Source of the DNA: Frankia sp. AiPa1
GTDB lineage: Bacteria > Actinomycetota > Actinomycetes > Frankiales > Frankiaceae
Reading direction: 5' to 3'
NCBI RefSeq assembly: GCF_023243075.1
Contig: NZ_JALKFZ020000179.1
Location: 1-64,000 of the forward strand
DNA: 64,000 nt
Under the pieces are notes generated by a model that was not told where the DNA came from, searched no databases, and saw only the letters and a list, made by a program, of their open reading frames with translations. Made by a program: the position numbers and the translations under genes. This document shows, one piece after another, positions 1 through 8,226 of this stretch. Numbering within the stretch: the stretch's first letter is position 1; each line of letters starts with the position of its first letter.

Positions 1-482
1 CCGAGGTCGAGCTCAAGGAGAAGAAGCACCGCATCGAGGACGCCGTCTCCAACGCCAAGGCCGCCGTCGAGGAAGGCATCGTCGCCGGCGGTGGCGTCGC
101 GCTCCTGCAGGCCGCCACCAGCGCCTTCGAGAAGCTCGACCTCTCCGGCGACGAGGCCACCGGCGCTCTGATCGTGGAGCGGGCTCTTGCTGCCCCACTG
201 CGCCAGATCGCGAGCAACGCCGGATTCGAGGGCGGGGTGGTGGTCGAGAGGGTGCGCGGCCTGCCGGCCGGCCAGGGCCTGAACGCGGCCACCGGCGAGT
301 ACGTCGACATGGTCGCCGCCGGGATCATCGACCCCGCGAAGGTCACCCGTTCGGCGCTGCGGAACGCCGCGTCGATCGCCGGCCTCTTCCTCACCATCGA
401 CGTCGTCGTCGCGGACAGGCCGACGCCGGGGGCGGCCGGGGGCGGGGGCGACCCGGGCGGCATGGCCGGCATGGGCTTCTGA
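1..482 (+). CDS. groL: Chaperonin GroEL, C-terminal part (5' end outside window)
   Basis: Cytosolic 60-kDa chaperonin that folds proteins with GroES using ATP. The reading frame enters at base 3 and gives about 159 residues. The segment KKHRIEDAV holds the conserved Asp of the ATPase site, followed by [12 protein letters not shown], typical of the GroEL intermediate/equatorial boundary. The protein ends in a Gly/Met-rich tail (GGMAGMGF). Actinobacteria often carry two groEL genes; the Gly-Met tail rather than a His-rich tail fits the main-type copy, but the fragment cannot settle this. The next gene on the same strand begins 240 bp downstream. Confidence 0.97.
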   Translation, partial: EVELKEKKHRIEDAVSNAKAAVEEGIVAGGGVALLQAATSAFEKLDLSGDEATGALIVERALAAPLRQIASNAGFEGGVVVERVRGLPAGQGLNAATGEYVDMVAAGIIDPAKVTRSALRNAASIAGLFLTIDVVVADRPTPGAAGGGGDPGGMAGMGF

Positions 483-721
483 GCCGGATGACTTCTGAGC
501 CGCACGGACTTCTGAGCCGGCGCAGTCGTCCCGGCCGCCGGACTTCGCGCCAGCTTCACTCCTCCGGTCTGGCGGCGGTGTCGCCGTGTCTCGCGCCGAC
601 ACCGTCGCGTGGCCAGTCGCCGGAGGACAACACGGGTCCGCTCGCCGGCACGGTGGGTGCCGGCGAACCCCGCGCCGTGCCGGTCGGTCCACTCGCCGGC
701 GCCAACCAGAAGGTGGGTCTC

Positions 722-1987
722 GTGCCCCTGCGCTTTGGCTTCCTCAGTACCTATCCACCGACTCAGTGCGGTCTCGCGACCTTCACGGCCGCTATGTTCG
801 AGGAACTGAACAGTTCGGCACCCGGCGCGTCCAGCGGGGTGGTGCGCCTCGTGGACGCGACTGAGGTGGCCGGCGTAGCGCACGGCGCCGCTGGTGCCGC
901 TGGTGCCGCTGGTGCCGCGCACGATTTCGCCGGTGCCGCGTCCGCGCCGCTGGCCCGGTCGCCCGGCCGACCTGGTCCGCCCGGCCGATCGGTCGTGGTC
1001 GGAGATCTCGTTGCCGGGACACCGGGCGGTCCGCGTGAGGCCGCGCGCCTGCTGAACGGTTTCGACGTCGCCGTGGTGCAGCACGAGTACGGCGTGTACG
1101 GAGGCCCGGACGGCGACGAGGTGCTCGCGGTGCTCGATGCCCTCGACGTCCCGGTGATCGTCGTCCTGCACACCGTGCCGCAGGAACCAACGCCGCATCA
1201 GCGGCACATCCTGGAGTCCATGGCCGCGTCCGCGGATGCGGTGGTCGTGATGACCGAGACCGCACAGGTCCGGCTCGTCGAGGGTTTCCGGGTCCACCCA
1301 CGCCGGGTGTTCGTCATTCCGCACGGCGCGACGGGTGGCCGCCGGGGGCCCACGGACCGCGGCGGCAGGCCGACCGTCCTGTCCTGGGGGCTGCTCGGAC
1401 CGGGGAAGGGCATCGAGTGGGGCATCACCGCGATGGCGCGGCTCGCCGACCTCGACCCTGCCCCGCACTACATCGTCGCGGGCCAGACCCATCCGAAGGT
1501 CCTCGCCCGGGAGGGCGAGGCCTACCGGGAGCGGCTGGCCGCGCGAGCCCGCGATCTCGGCCTGACCGACTCGGTCAGCTTCGTCGACCGCTACCTCGAC
1601 CCGGTGTCACTGGCGGAGCTCGTGCGCCGGGCCGATGTCGTGCTGCTTCCCTACGACTCGGTTGACCAGGTGACATCCGGCGTGCTCATCGAGGCGTTCG
1701 CCGCGCTGCGGCCGATTGTCGCCACCCGGTTCCCGCACGCGGTCGAGCTACTCGGCGACGGCAGCGGCCTGCTCGTGCCACACCGGGACCCGGACGCGAT
1801 CGCGGCCGCGGTGCGCCGCATCACGACGGACGAGACGGTGCGCGCCGATCTGGCGGCCGCCGTCGACGCCAAGGCCCCTGACCTGCTGTGGCCGGCGGTC
1901 GCCGCCCAGTATCGGCAGATGGCCGCCGGGCTGGTCGCCCGCCGTGGGAGCCGGCCGTCGGCCGCGCCCGTGTCGGCGGCCCGGTGA
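722..1987 (+). CDS. Glycosyltransferase, GT4 type
   Basis: Predicted retaining sugar transferase with two Rossmann-like domains. The N-terminus FGFLSTYPPTQCGLATF is the usual opening of this GT4 subfamily, and the donor-binding C-terminal half holds LLPYDSVDQVTSGVLIEAF. The GTG at 722 is chosen because a near-perfect Shine-Dalgarno (GAAGGTGG, 709-716) precedes it and the family homology begins there. An upstream ATG at 488 is in frame but would add a low-complexity leader with no ribosome site. A 9-bp unit (GGTGCCGCT) is tandemly repeated near 886-915 and encodes an Ala/Gly insert. The stop overlaps the next start (GTGA), so the pair is translationally coupled. Acceptor and sugar are unknown. 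Confidence 0.85.
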   Translation: MPLRFGFLSTYPPTQCGLATFTAAMFEELNSSAPGASSGVVRLVDATEVAGVAHGAAGAAGAAGAAHDFAGAASAPLARSPGRPGPPGRSVVVGDLVAGTPGGPREAARLLNGFDVAVVQHEYGVYGGPDGDEVLAVLDALDVPVIVVLHTVPQEPTPHQRHILESMAASADAVVVMTETAQVRLVEGFRVHPRRVFVIPHGATGGRRGPTDRGGRPTVLSWGLLGPGKGIEWGITAMARLADLDPAPHYIVAGQTHPKVLAREGEAYRERLAARARDLGLTDSVSFVDRYLDPVSLAELVRRADVVLLPYDSVDQVTSGVLIEAFAALRPIVATRFPHAVELLGDGSGLLVPHRDPDAIAAAVRRITTDETVRADLAAAVDAKAPDLLWPAVAAQYRQMAAGLVARRGSRPSAAPVSAAR

Positions 1988-3006
1988 ACGCCGCGCCCGC
2001 GGTCTCGTTCGACCACCTGTTCCGGCTCACCGACGACATCGGCCTGTTCGAGCACGCCCTCGGTTCGGTGCCGCGCCGGGAGCACGGCTACTGCGTGGAC
2101 GACGTCGCGCGCGGGCTGGTCGTCCTCGCCCGCGAGCCGTCACCCGGGCTCGACCTCGTACGGCTGTTCGAGCTCTACCTCGACTTCGTGCTGGCGGCGC
2201 AGGCGGCGGACGGCACCGTCCGCAACCGACGCGACAGCGACGGACGGTGGATGGACGATCCCGGTCTCGGTGACTGCTGGGGCCGGGCCCTGTGGGGGCT
2301 GGGCACGGCGGCCGCCACCGGGCCGACCCGCCGGTTGCGGGCCCGGGCCCGGGACGGCTTCCTCGCCAGCGCGGGGGGCCGCTCGCCCTGGCCGCGGGCG
2401 ATGACGTTCGCCGCGCTCGGCGCCGGGGAGGTGCTGCTTGCCCATCCGAACGACGAACCGGCGCGCGCGCTGCTCACCGCGGCCGTCGCGATGATCGGAC
2501 CGGTCGGCGCCGACCCGGGTTGGCCGTGGCCGGAGCCCACTCTGCGGTACGCCAACGGCGCCGTGCCGGAAGCACTGATCCTCGCCGGCATGTGCCTGCC
2601 CGACAAGGCGCTGCTCGCGGACGGACTGCGGCTGTTGGCCTGGCTACTCCAGGTGGAGACCCGTGGCGGGAGCCTGTCGCTGACCCCTGTCGCCGGCCGC
2701 CAGCCGGGGGCGGATCGCGGGCCCGCTTTCGACCAGCAGCCCATCGAGGCCGCGGCTATCGCGGACGCCTGCGCCCGCGCCCACGCGGCCACCGGACGCA
2801 GAAGATGGCTGGCCGGCCTCGGCCGCGCCCGCGGCTGGTTCCTGGGGGATAACGACGGCGCGACGCCGTTGCTCAACCCGGACACCGGCGGCTGCTACGA
2901 CGGGCTCGAGCGTGCTGGCCGCAATCTCAACCAGGGCGCCGAATCGGCGCTCGCCCTGCTCTCCACCGCTCAGCACGCCCGCCGCCTCCTGGCCGCGACC
3001 CCGTGA
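1984..3006 (+). CDS. Glycosyltransferase-associated protein, possible helical-barrel glycosidase fold
   Basis: A 340-residue protein that starts at a GTG overlapping the stop of the upstream glycosyltransferase by 4 bp. It opens with SFDHLFRLTDDIGLFEHA and HGYCVDDVARGL, then repeated helical segments with Trp- and Gly-rich turns (WMDDPGLGDCWGRALWGLG, NLNQGAESALALL). This pattern resembles six-hairpin glycosidase-like proteins found beside GT4 enzymes in actinobacteria. I see no catalytic residues I can assign with certainty. Coupling to the GT gene and the nearby GH130 gene implies a role in making or trimming a mannose-type or related glycan; that is inference. Confidence 0.7.
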   Translation: MNAAPAVSFDHLFRLTDDIGLFEHALGSVPRREHGYCVDDVARGLVVLAREPSPGLDLVRLFELYLDFVLAAQAADGTVRNRRDSDGRWMDDPGLGDCWGRALWGLGTAAATGPTRRLRARARDGFLASAGGRSPWPRAMTFAALGAGEVLLAHPNDEPARALLTAAVAMIGPVGADPGWPWPEPTLRYANGAVPEALILAGMCLPDKALLADGLRLLAWLLQVETRGGSLSLTPVAGRQPGADRGPAFDQQPIEAAAIADACARAHAATGRRRWLAGLGRARGWFLGDNDGATPLLNPDTGGCYDGLERAGRNLNQGAESALALLSTAQHARRLLAATP

Positions 3007-3046
3007 CCGCCGCGACGCGCCGTGACCGCCGTGACGCCGTGACGCC

Positions 3047-4585
3047 GTGACTGGGAGCACCCGGAGGCCCACGGGTGCCCGGACGACCGAGAACGAGCTG
3101 GTCACGCGGCATCCGCTGCTACTTACGCCGGACAGCGGCCGGGTCATCGCGCGGCTCTTCCTGCCCGGGGAGGAAGGCAGCCAGCCGCACTCCCGCGCCG
3201 CTGGCATCGTGGACCGTGTGCTTGCCCTGCCCGAGCCGGAGGTCGACAGCCTGGTCGCCGACCTGCTCGAACGGTTCGAGCCCCGCCACCGGGACTACCG
3301 GGGCATTCTGGCGCGGCACGCCGCGGTGGTGGCTTCGCGGGTTCCGGCGCCCGCGGAGCTCTCCCCGGCGCGGGCTCTGCTGCTCGGCGCGTGTTTCACC
3401 GCCGAGTACGCGGTGGAGGGGGCGGCGGTCACCAACCCCTCGGCGGTGCCGCACCCCGACCAGTCCGGGCTGCCGTCCGGAGCCCTGCGGCTGGCGTTGA
3501 GCCTGCGTGCCGTCGGAGAGGGCCATCTGTCGTCGATCGGCTTCGCCGTCGGTGTGATCGGCCCAGGCCCGACGGTGCGCCTGGAACCGCGGACCGGACC
3601 GCTCACCACCGGCGTCACCGCATCCGTCGAGTGGGACGCCACCCGCCTGCGCGCCGTGCTCACCGAACACGGACTCGACGACGAGGTCACCCGGGCCGTC
3701 CTGGGGGGACTGGACTCGCCGTCACCCGAGGGCGAGTCCGAGAGCGAACCCGACCCCGATCTCTCCCGCGCCTTCGCCGCGGTTCCCCCCGACCTGCTCC
3801 GTCGCCCCCAGGCACCCGGGATCCTCGCCGGCATCCGTTCGATCGCCGGATCGCTGCGGCGGGTCGCCTTCCCTCCGGACAGCACTCTGACGCAGCGGGT
3901 GTTGTGGCCCACCGTCGCCAGCGAGAGCAACGGCATGGAGGATGCCCGATTCGTCCGGTTCACCGCACCGGACGGGACGGTCGACTACCGGGCCACCTAC
4001 ACAGCCTTCGACGGCACGGACATCTCCCCGCGCCTGCTCACCAGCCCCGACCTGCGGGTCTTCACCACCGCACCGCTTGCGGGCCGGGCCGCCCGGAACA
4101 AGGGCATGGCACTGTTCCCACGACTGATCGATGGTCGCCACCTCGCGCTGTGCCGTTCCGACGGTGAGTCGACCGGTCTGACAGCCTCCGGGGACGGCCA
4201 GGTGTGGGAGCCCGCGCGTCCACTCCACGGGCCGCGGGTCGCCTTCGAGCTGCTCCAGGTGGGCAACTGCGGCTCCCCGGTGGAGACGCCGGCGGGCTGG
4301 CTCGTGCTCACCCACGGCGTCGGGCCGATGCGGACGTACACCATCGGCGCGATCCTGCTCGCTCTCGACGATCCGGGACGGGTGATCGCGGCGCTGCCCG
4401 AACCGCTGCTCGCCCCGGCCGGGCAGGAGAACGCGGGCTACGTCCCCAATGTCGTCTACTCGTGCGGAAACGTGATCCACAGCGGACTGCTGTGGCTGCC
4501 GTACGGGATCGGCGACAGCCGGATCGGGATGGCCAGCGTGCCCGTCGACCGTCTCCTCGCGCGCATGGTTCCGCACCCGGTGTGA
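3047..4585 (+). CDS. GH130-type glycosidase/phosphorylase
   Basis: A 512-residue protein with the five-bladed propeller signatures of GH130 beta-mannoside phosphorylases and hydrolases: NGMEDARFVRF, YRATYTAFDG, NKGMALFPRLIDG, and CRSDGE followed by GSPVETPAGWLVLTHGVGP. The family cleaves mannosides, many members by phosphorolysis. An N-terminal region of about 200 residues precedes the propeller and has no clear match, which makes the protein longer than the shortest GH130 enzymes. GTG 3047 is used; the GTC-rich codons after it leave a slightly shorter start possible. It lies 40 bp after the putative helical protein, same strand, and converges with the next glycosyltransferase at only 13 bp distance. 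Confidence 0.85.
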   Translation: MTGSTRRPTGARTTENELVTRHPLLLTPDSGRVIARLFLPGEEGSQPHSRAAGIVDRVLALPEPEVDSLVADLLERFEPRHRDYRGILARHAAVVASRVPAPAELSPARALLLGACFTAEYAVEGAAVTNPSAVPHPDQSGLPSGALRLALSLRAVGEGHLSSIGFAVGVIGPGPTVRLEPRTGPLTTGVTASVEWDATRLRAVLTEHGLDDEVTRAVLGGLDSPSPEGESESEPDPDLSRAFAAVPPDLLRRPQAPGILAGIRSIAGSLRRVAFPPDSTLTQRVLWPTVASESNGMEDARFVRFTAPDGTVDYRATYTAFDGTDISPRLLTSPDLRVFTTAPLAGRAARNKGMALFPRLIDGRHLALCRSDGESTGLTASGDGQVWEPARPLHGPRVAFELLQVGNCGSPVETPAGWLVLTHGVGPMRTYTIGAILLALDDPGRVIAALPEPLLAPAGQENAGYVPNVVYSCGNVIHSGLLWLPYGIGDSRIGMASVPVDRLLARMVPHPV

Positions 4586-4598
4586 CCCTCGAGCGGGC

Positions 4599-5612
4599 TC
4601 AGGAGACGGGACGACCCAGAACGCCCGCGTAGACGGCGAGGTAGTCGGCGACCATCCGCGCGCTGGAGAACCGCCGTCGCGCCGTCGCCCCGCAGGCGGC
4701 GCGGTCCAGTGCCGCGGCGCGATCCACCGCGGCCGCCGCGGCCACCGGTCCATCCACCAGGAAGCCGGTCACCCCCTCGTCGACCACCTCCGGCATGGCT
4801 CCGCGCGGGTGGGTGACGACCGGGGTACCGCAGGCCATCGCCTCGACGACCGCCAATCCGAACGGCTCGTCGAACGCGATCGGATGCAGCAGCACGGCCG
4901 CTGATCCCAGCACCTCCGCCCGTGCGGCCGGCCCCACAGCGCCCAGATAGCGGACCCGGTCCCCGTCGACGTGCGGAAGCACCTGCTCGGCGAAGTAACG
5001 CTCGTCCTGGACGATTCCGCAGATCACCAGGCGCCGACCCGCGCGTCGGGCGATGTCGACGGCGACCGCGGTGCCCTTGTCGGGATGGATCCGGCCGAGC
5101 ACGACAAGGTCGTCTCCGCCCGCCGCCGAGAACGGGAGCGTGTCCAGGTCGACGCCGTGGTACACGGTCGCGACATAGTCCAACTCCGGACTGCGATCGG
5201 CGTCGGAGATCGACACGTACGCGGAGGCCGCCCGCGCATAGGCGGGCACAATCCGCGGATCGGAGAAACCATGCACCGTCGTGACCATCGGAGCCCGGAA
5301 ACTCGGCGCGAAGGCGAGCGGCAGCCAGTCGAGATGGTTGTGCACGATGTCGAACTCACCCGAGCGGGCCAACACGTGGGCCACGTGCAGGGCCTCCCAC
5401 ACCCGGCCGTCGAGGGACGGGGCCTCGGCGTACCCCCGCGGGCACACGCCGTCCAGCCGGCCGGCCGTCACCGAATCGAGCGTCGCGAACAACGTGACGT
5501 CCACCCCGTGCCCGAGCAGGCCCTCCGTGAGAAGGCCGGCGATCTGCTCCCAGGGGCCGTAGTGCCGGGGCGGGGTACGCCAGGCGACCGGCGCGAGCAT
5601 CGCCACCCTCAC
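4599..5612 (-). CDS. Glycosyltransferase, GT4 type
   Basis: A 337-residue GT4 transferase. The N-terminal acceptor domain shows LAPVAWRTPPRHYGPWE and FDIVHNHLDWLPLAF; the donor domain shows DDLVVLGRIHPDKG and the E-x7-E stretch EPFGLAVVEAMACGTPV, ending with GAMPEVV. These are standard for GDP- or UDP-sugar GT4 enzymes acting at the cytosolic membrane face. The start is GTG 5612; an ATG four codons in (5600) is an alternative. It faces the GH130 gene tail to tail and completes the glycan block next to groEL. The sugar and acceptor cannot be read from the sequence. Confidence 0.9.
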   Translation of the reverse strand: MRVAMLAPVAWRTPPRHYGPWEQIAGLLTEGLLGHGVDVTLFATLDSVTAGRLDGVCPRGYAEAPSLDGRVWEALHVAHVLARSGEFDIVHNHLDWLPLAFAPSFRAPMVTTVHGFSDPRIVPAYARAASAYVSISDADRSPELDYVATVYHGVDLDTLPFSAAGGDDLVVLGRIHPDKGTAVAVDIARRAGRRLVICGIVQDERYFAEQVLPHVDGDRVRYLGAVGPAARAEVLGSAAVLLHPIAFDEPFGLAVVEAMACGTPVVTHPRGAMPEVVDEGVTGFLVDGPVAAAAAVDRAAALDRAACGATARRRFSSARMVADYLAVYAGVLGRPVS

Positions 5613-6020
5613 AGCACGACCCGTTCCGCGGGGCCCGCTCTGGCGATCACCGAGAAGATGCCGGCCGGGCGACGACGTCGCCCTCCCCCACCCCGCCCGC
5701 CGCCTCCGGCGGCAGTGTCTCCGGCCTGCCCACCGGGGCTACGCGAAGCCGGATGGGCGCGCCGCCATCGTCGTCAAAGCGCGCGAAATCGACATCGTCG
5801 AGAACAGCAATCATCTGGCCCGCCGTCATGACGGCCGCCTAACCCCGGCGATGAAGACCGCCGGATGACCACGACCGGCGACGACATCGATCGAGTGTCG
5901 ACATTCGCGAAATACCGGCCTGCTGGCCAGGGTAGCACAGTTCCTGTACGCACCGTGTCGGCATTTATCCGGGCGCGGTGTCGAACCGGAGACCTTCCGC
6001 TTTTCAGGTCCAACTGACCG
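5613..6020. other. Intergenic stretch, no supported gene
   Basis: About 400 bp upstream of the minus-strand glycosyltransferase and so likely to hold its promoter. A 60-codon minus-strand frame (5647-5829) exists but has no Shine-Dalgarno or recognisable family. Bases 5880-6010 are noticeably less GC-rich than the flanks. I see no tRNA, repeat or strong hairpin. Confidence 0.5.
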
Positions 6021-6213
6021 CTATTTCGGCGTCTGTAAAAATAGATCTGATCGGCGCTGTTGCGTTCCGGGGAGGCGGGGCAGGCCAGCGGCCTCGGTGA
6101 TCGGCGGCCAGACGGCGGCGGCGAGTTCGGTGAATGCGACTGCCAGCCTCAGCTGTGGGTTGGTGTTGACGGCGAGTTCGTAGTGGCCGCAGCGGATGTT
6201 CTGGGACGGACAC
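6021..6213 (-). pseudogene. Possible 3' remnant of a transposase/integrase gene
   Basis: The minus strand reads NIRCGHYELAVNTNPQLR then LAVAFTELAAAV and ends at a TAG (6021-6023). A basic ..R-GHYEL.. stretch followed by a helical AFTELA segment resembles the C-terminal ends of some actinobacterial transposases. There is no start, no catalytic DDE segment and no terminal inverted repeat. The family cannot be named with confidence. It sits at the left edge of a run of broken genes that reaches about 10.25 kb. Confidence 0.3.
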
Positions 6214-6461
6214 GACGTCGACGCATCACCCGATCATGGCCGATCGGACGCCCCGCGATGGCCGACTTCGTCAATGCAACAGTGCCTGCTCAGCCGTGAT
6301 CCGGTCGCAGATCCGGTTCCTGCTGTGGCGCTGCCTGCGCGGAGCATCAAGATCCTCCCGGAGGGTTCGGTCGATCTCCGCCGGCTCGGGGGCTGGCTCC
6401 CGGACCCCGTCGCCGCGCGTGGCGGCCATGCGGCCTGCCCTGGGGCGGAGGCGGAGGCCAC

Positions 6462-6550
6462 TTGACCGGAGGCATCCTCCGATTTACTCTCGGTTGCGAT
6501 CGGAGGCATCCTCCGTTTCATCTGTTCAGGGGGCGAGAAGGAGGTAGGCA
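6462..6550 (+). promoter_or_regulatory. Promoter with two TetR-type palindromes and strong RBS
   Basis: A -35 TTGACC (6462-6467), 17-bp spacer and -10 TACTCT (6485-6490) lead to an AGAAGGAGGT Shine-Dalgarno just before the ATG at 6551. Two perfect palindromes CGGAGG-CAT-CCTCCG lie at 6467-6481 (inside the spacer) and 6501-6515 (about the start of transcription), centres 34 bp apart. The same arrangement recurs before the tetR gene at 7379, so this is very likely the operator of that repressor. Confidence 0.75.
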
Positions 6551-7038
6551 ATGGGGACGGCCTACTACAGCCACGGCGCAGCCAGGCGCGCGGAGGCCGA
6601 GCATCGATCCCCCGGGAGAGGTCAGGAAAGACCCGTCACAGAACGGGTGGGCGACTGCCGGATGAACTCTCCTTTGAAGTGGGGGCGATGGCGACCGACG
6701 CGGGCCTCACTTCGTATCACGCCATGGTTGCGCGCGGCGGGGCGAAGAAGGGTATGCGGGTCGGGATCATCGGCCTTGGTGGCCTCGGATACATCGGCGC
6801 GCGCATCGCCGTATTCAAGGGGGCCGAGGTCTACGCGGCCGAGCTGAACCCGGAAACCCGCGCGCGGGCCGCCGAGATCGGGCTGACCGGCGTGGCCGAG
6901 TCCATCACCGAGTTCGCGGACAAGGACCTGCAACTGATCGTGGACTACCGGATCACGCCGGAGGGCATCCCGGAGGGACTGGACCGGCTTCGCAAAGGCG
7001 GAGTCACGAGTCGCCTCATCGCCCTGTACGAGGACTGA
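6551..7038 (+). pseudogene. Broken zinc-type alcohol dehydrogenase
   Basis: The 3' part (frame of 6679-7038) reads DELSFEVGAMATDAGLTSYH, then GMRVGIIGLGGLGYIGARIA (the NAD-binding GxGGxG) and ends with GLDRLRKGGVTSRLIALYED, all typical of medium-chain alcohol dehydrogenases. The catalytic zinc-binding N-terminal domain is missing. A second deletion joins LQLIVDY to the C-terminal ITPEGIPEGLDRL, removing about 80 residues. The ATG with perfect ribosome site at 6551 is in another frame, so a frameshift is also present. The operator-bearing promoter upstream is intact, so the gene decayed while its control region did not. Confidence 0.8.
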
Positions 7039-7288
7039 GGCGGGCACGGCGCGCGTGCTGCTCGCCGCGATGACGCGCAGCGCACGACTGCCACCCTCGG
7101 GACGCTTCGCCGCCATGGGCGGCCTGCACGCCGGGCCGGTGGCCGCCCTCGCTGGCGCACCGGTCCTCGTCCGGCCGGGCGATCCGGTTCGGCCGGCCGG
7201 CCGGTTCTGGTCTGCCACTGGCCGGGCGCTTCCGGCAGGCGCCTGCACCATCCGCGCTCACGAGCGGGGCAGCCACGCCAAATTTAAC
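7039..7288. other. Intergenic stretch between ADH remnant and tetR operators
   Basis: About 250 bp with very GC-rich repeats of CCGGCC type near 7170-7210. No recognisable coding remnant, hairpin terminator or RNA gene was seen. The regulated tetR promoter begins at its right end. Confidence 0.4.
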
Positions 7289-7337
7289 CGGAGGGTGCCT
7301 CCGATTTACCGTTGAGGTACTTCGGAGATAGCCTCCG
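7283..7337 (+). promoter_or_regulatory. tetR promoter with two operator palindromes
   Basis: CGGAGG-GTG-CCTCCG (7289-7303, perfect arms) and CGGAGA-TAG-CCTCCG (7323-7337, one mismatch) have centres 34 bp apart. This is the same spacing as the pair at 6467-6515, and the first palindrome in each pair is followed by ATTTAC and the second by TTT. The pair precedes the tetR ATG (7379), which implies autoregulation. Confidence 0.7.
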
Positions 7338-7378
7338 TTTTCGATCGGCCACCTTACGGGAAGAGTGCGGGAGAGCGT

Positions 7379-7972
7379 ATGAGCGCCAAGGAGCAGCAGG
7401 GCCGCAAGCCCCGCGCCGACGTCCAGCGCAATCGCGCGACCCTCCTGGACGCGGCCCAGCGCCACTTCCTGCGGGACGGGGTCGGCACGTCACTGGAGGC
7501 GGTCGCCAAGGAGGCGGGCGTCGGGCCGGGAACGCTGTACCGGCACTTCCCCACCCGTGAGGCCCTGCTGTCGGCCGTACTCCAGTCCCGCACCGAGGAA
7601 CTGGTGACCCGCCGGGCGGACATCGCCGGCATCGACGACGCCAGCACGGCGCTGACGCAGTGGCTGCGGGCGATGGAGGACTACCTCAGCGCCTACAACG
7701 GACTGCCGGAACCCCTCATGGCGGCGACCCGGGCGCAGGACCCGGACAATCCGCTCACCGTCCCCTGTGACGAGCTCATCGCCACGACCGGCGAGTACGT
7801 GCGAGCCGCACAGCGCACAGGGTACGTACGCCCATCGGTGACGGGCTACCACCTGTTCCTCGCGGCCTGCTCGGTCGCCTGGATCAAGGGCACCGGCGCC
7901 ACCGGAGAATCGGTCGACCGGCTGCGGGCGCTCGTCGCCCACGGATACCGCGAGCCGGACGACCGCACCTAG
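7379..7972 (+). CDS. TetR family transcriptional regulator
   Basis: A 197-residue one-component repressor. The N-terminal helix-turn-helix is clear: ADVQRNRATLLDAAQRHFLRDG, then SLEAVAKEAGVGPGTLYRHFPTREALL. The C-terminal ligand domain contains EPLMAATRAQDP, found in the TetR subgroup often next to oxidoreductases. A GGGAGA ribosome site precedes the ATG. Palindromes at 7289-7337 and 6467-6515 are its likely operators. It lies between a dead alcohol dehydrogenase and a live LLM monooxygenase, so it probably senses a substrate or product of those enzymes. Confidence 0.92.
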   Translation: MSAKEQQGRKPRADVQRNRATLLDAAQRHFLRDGVGTSLEAVAKEAGVGPGTLYRHFPTREALLSAVLQSRTEELVTRRADIAGIDDASTALTQWLRAMEDYLSAYNGLPEPLMAATRAQDPDNPLTVPCDELIATTGEYVRAAQRTGYVRPSVTGYHLFLAACSVAWIKGTGATGESVDRLRALVAHGYREPDDRT

Positions 7973-8096
7973 CGGTCGGCAACTCGCCCAGGACCGGGCC
8001 GCCGAAGGGCCCCGGCGCCCCACGGGATCCGGCAAGGCCCGGCAATCCCGCCGCACCGTCATCACATCCGTGACACAACCCTCGAAGGGACAAATC

Positions 8097-8219
8097 ATGA
8101 AAATAACTGTTATCGGAGCTGGAGCCATCGGTGGAAATCTGCCCGAGCGCTTCGCCGCCCTCCCCGACAACCCCACCCTGGACGACGTCGTCGGGATGAA
8201 CCGCGCCGCCCACCGCTGA
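8097..8219 (+). pseudogene. Remnant: N-terminus of an F420H2:NADP-type oxidoreductase
   Basis: A 40-codon frame with a good ribosome site (AAGGGA, 7-bp spacing). The first 15 residues, MKITVIGAGAIGGNL, are the dinucleotide-binding beta-alpha start of F420-dependent NADP reductases. The remainder, ERFAALPDNPTLDDVV and on to a TGA, does not belong to that fold and looks like the tail of another protein joined by deletion. It ends 7 bp before the LLM monooxygenase ATG, so it could still act as a translated leader. Confidence 0.6.
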
Positions 8220-8226
8220 CACCCCC

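Noticed and set aside
488-721. N-terminal extension of the first glycosyltransferase
   Set aside because: In frame but low complexity, not part of the family fold and without a ribosome site; GTG 722 has a near-perfect one.
886-915. Tandem 9-bp repeats considered as a minisatellite or CRISPR-like array
   Set aside because: Only about three in-frame copies without spacers, encoding an Ala/Gly insert inside a glycosyltransferase.
5647-5829. 60-codon minus-strand small gene
   Set aside because: No ribosome site, no recognisable family and Pro/Ala/Gly composition typical of chance frames in this GC range.
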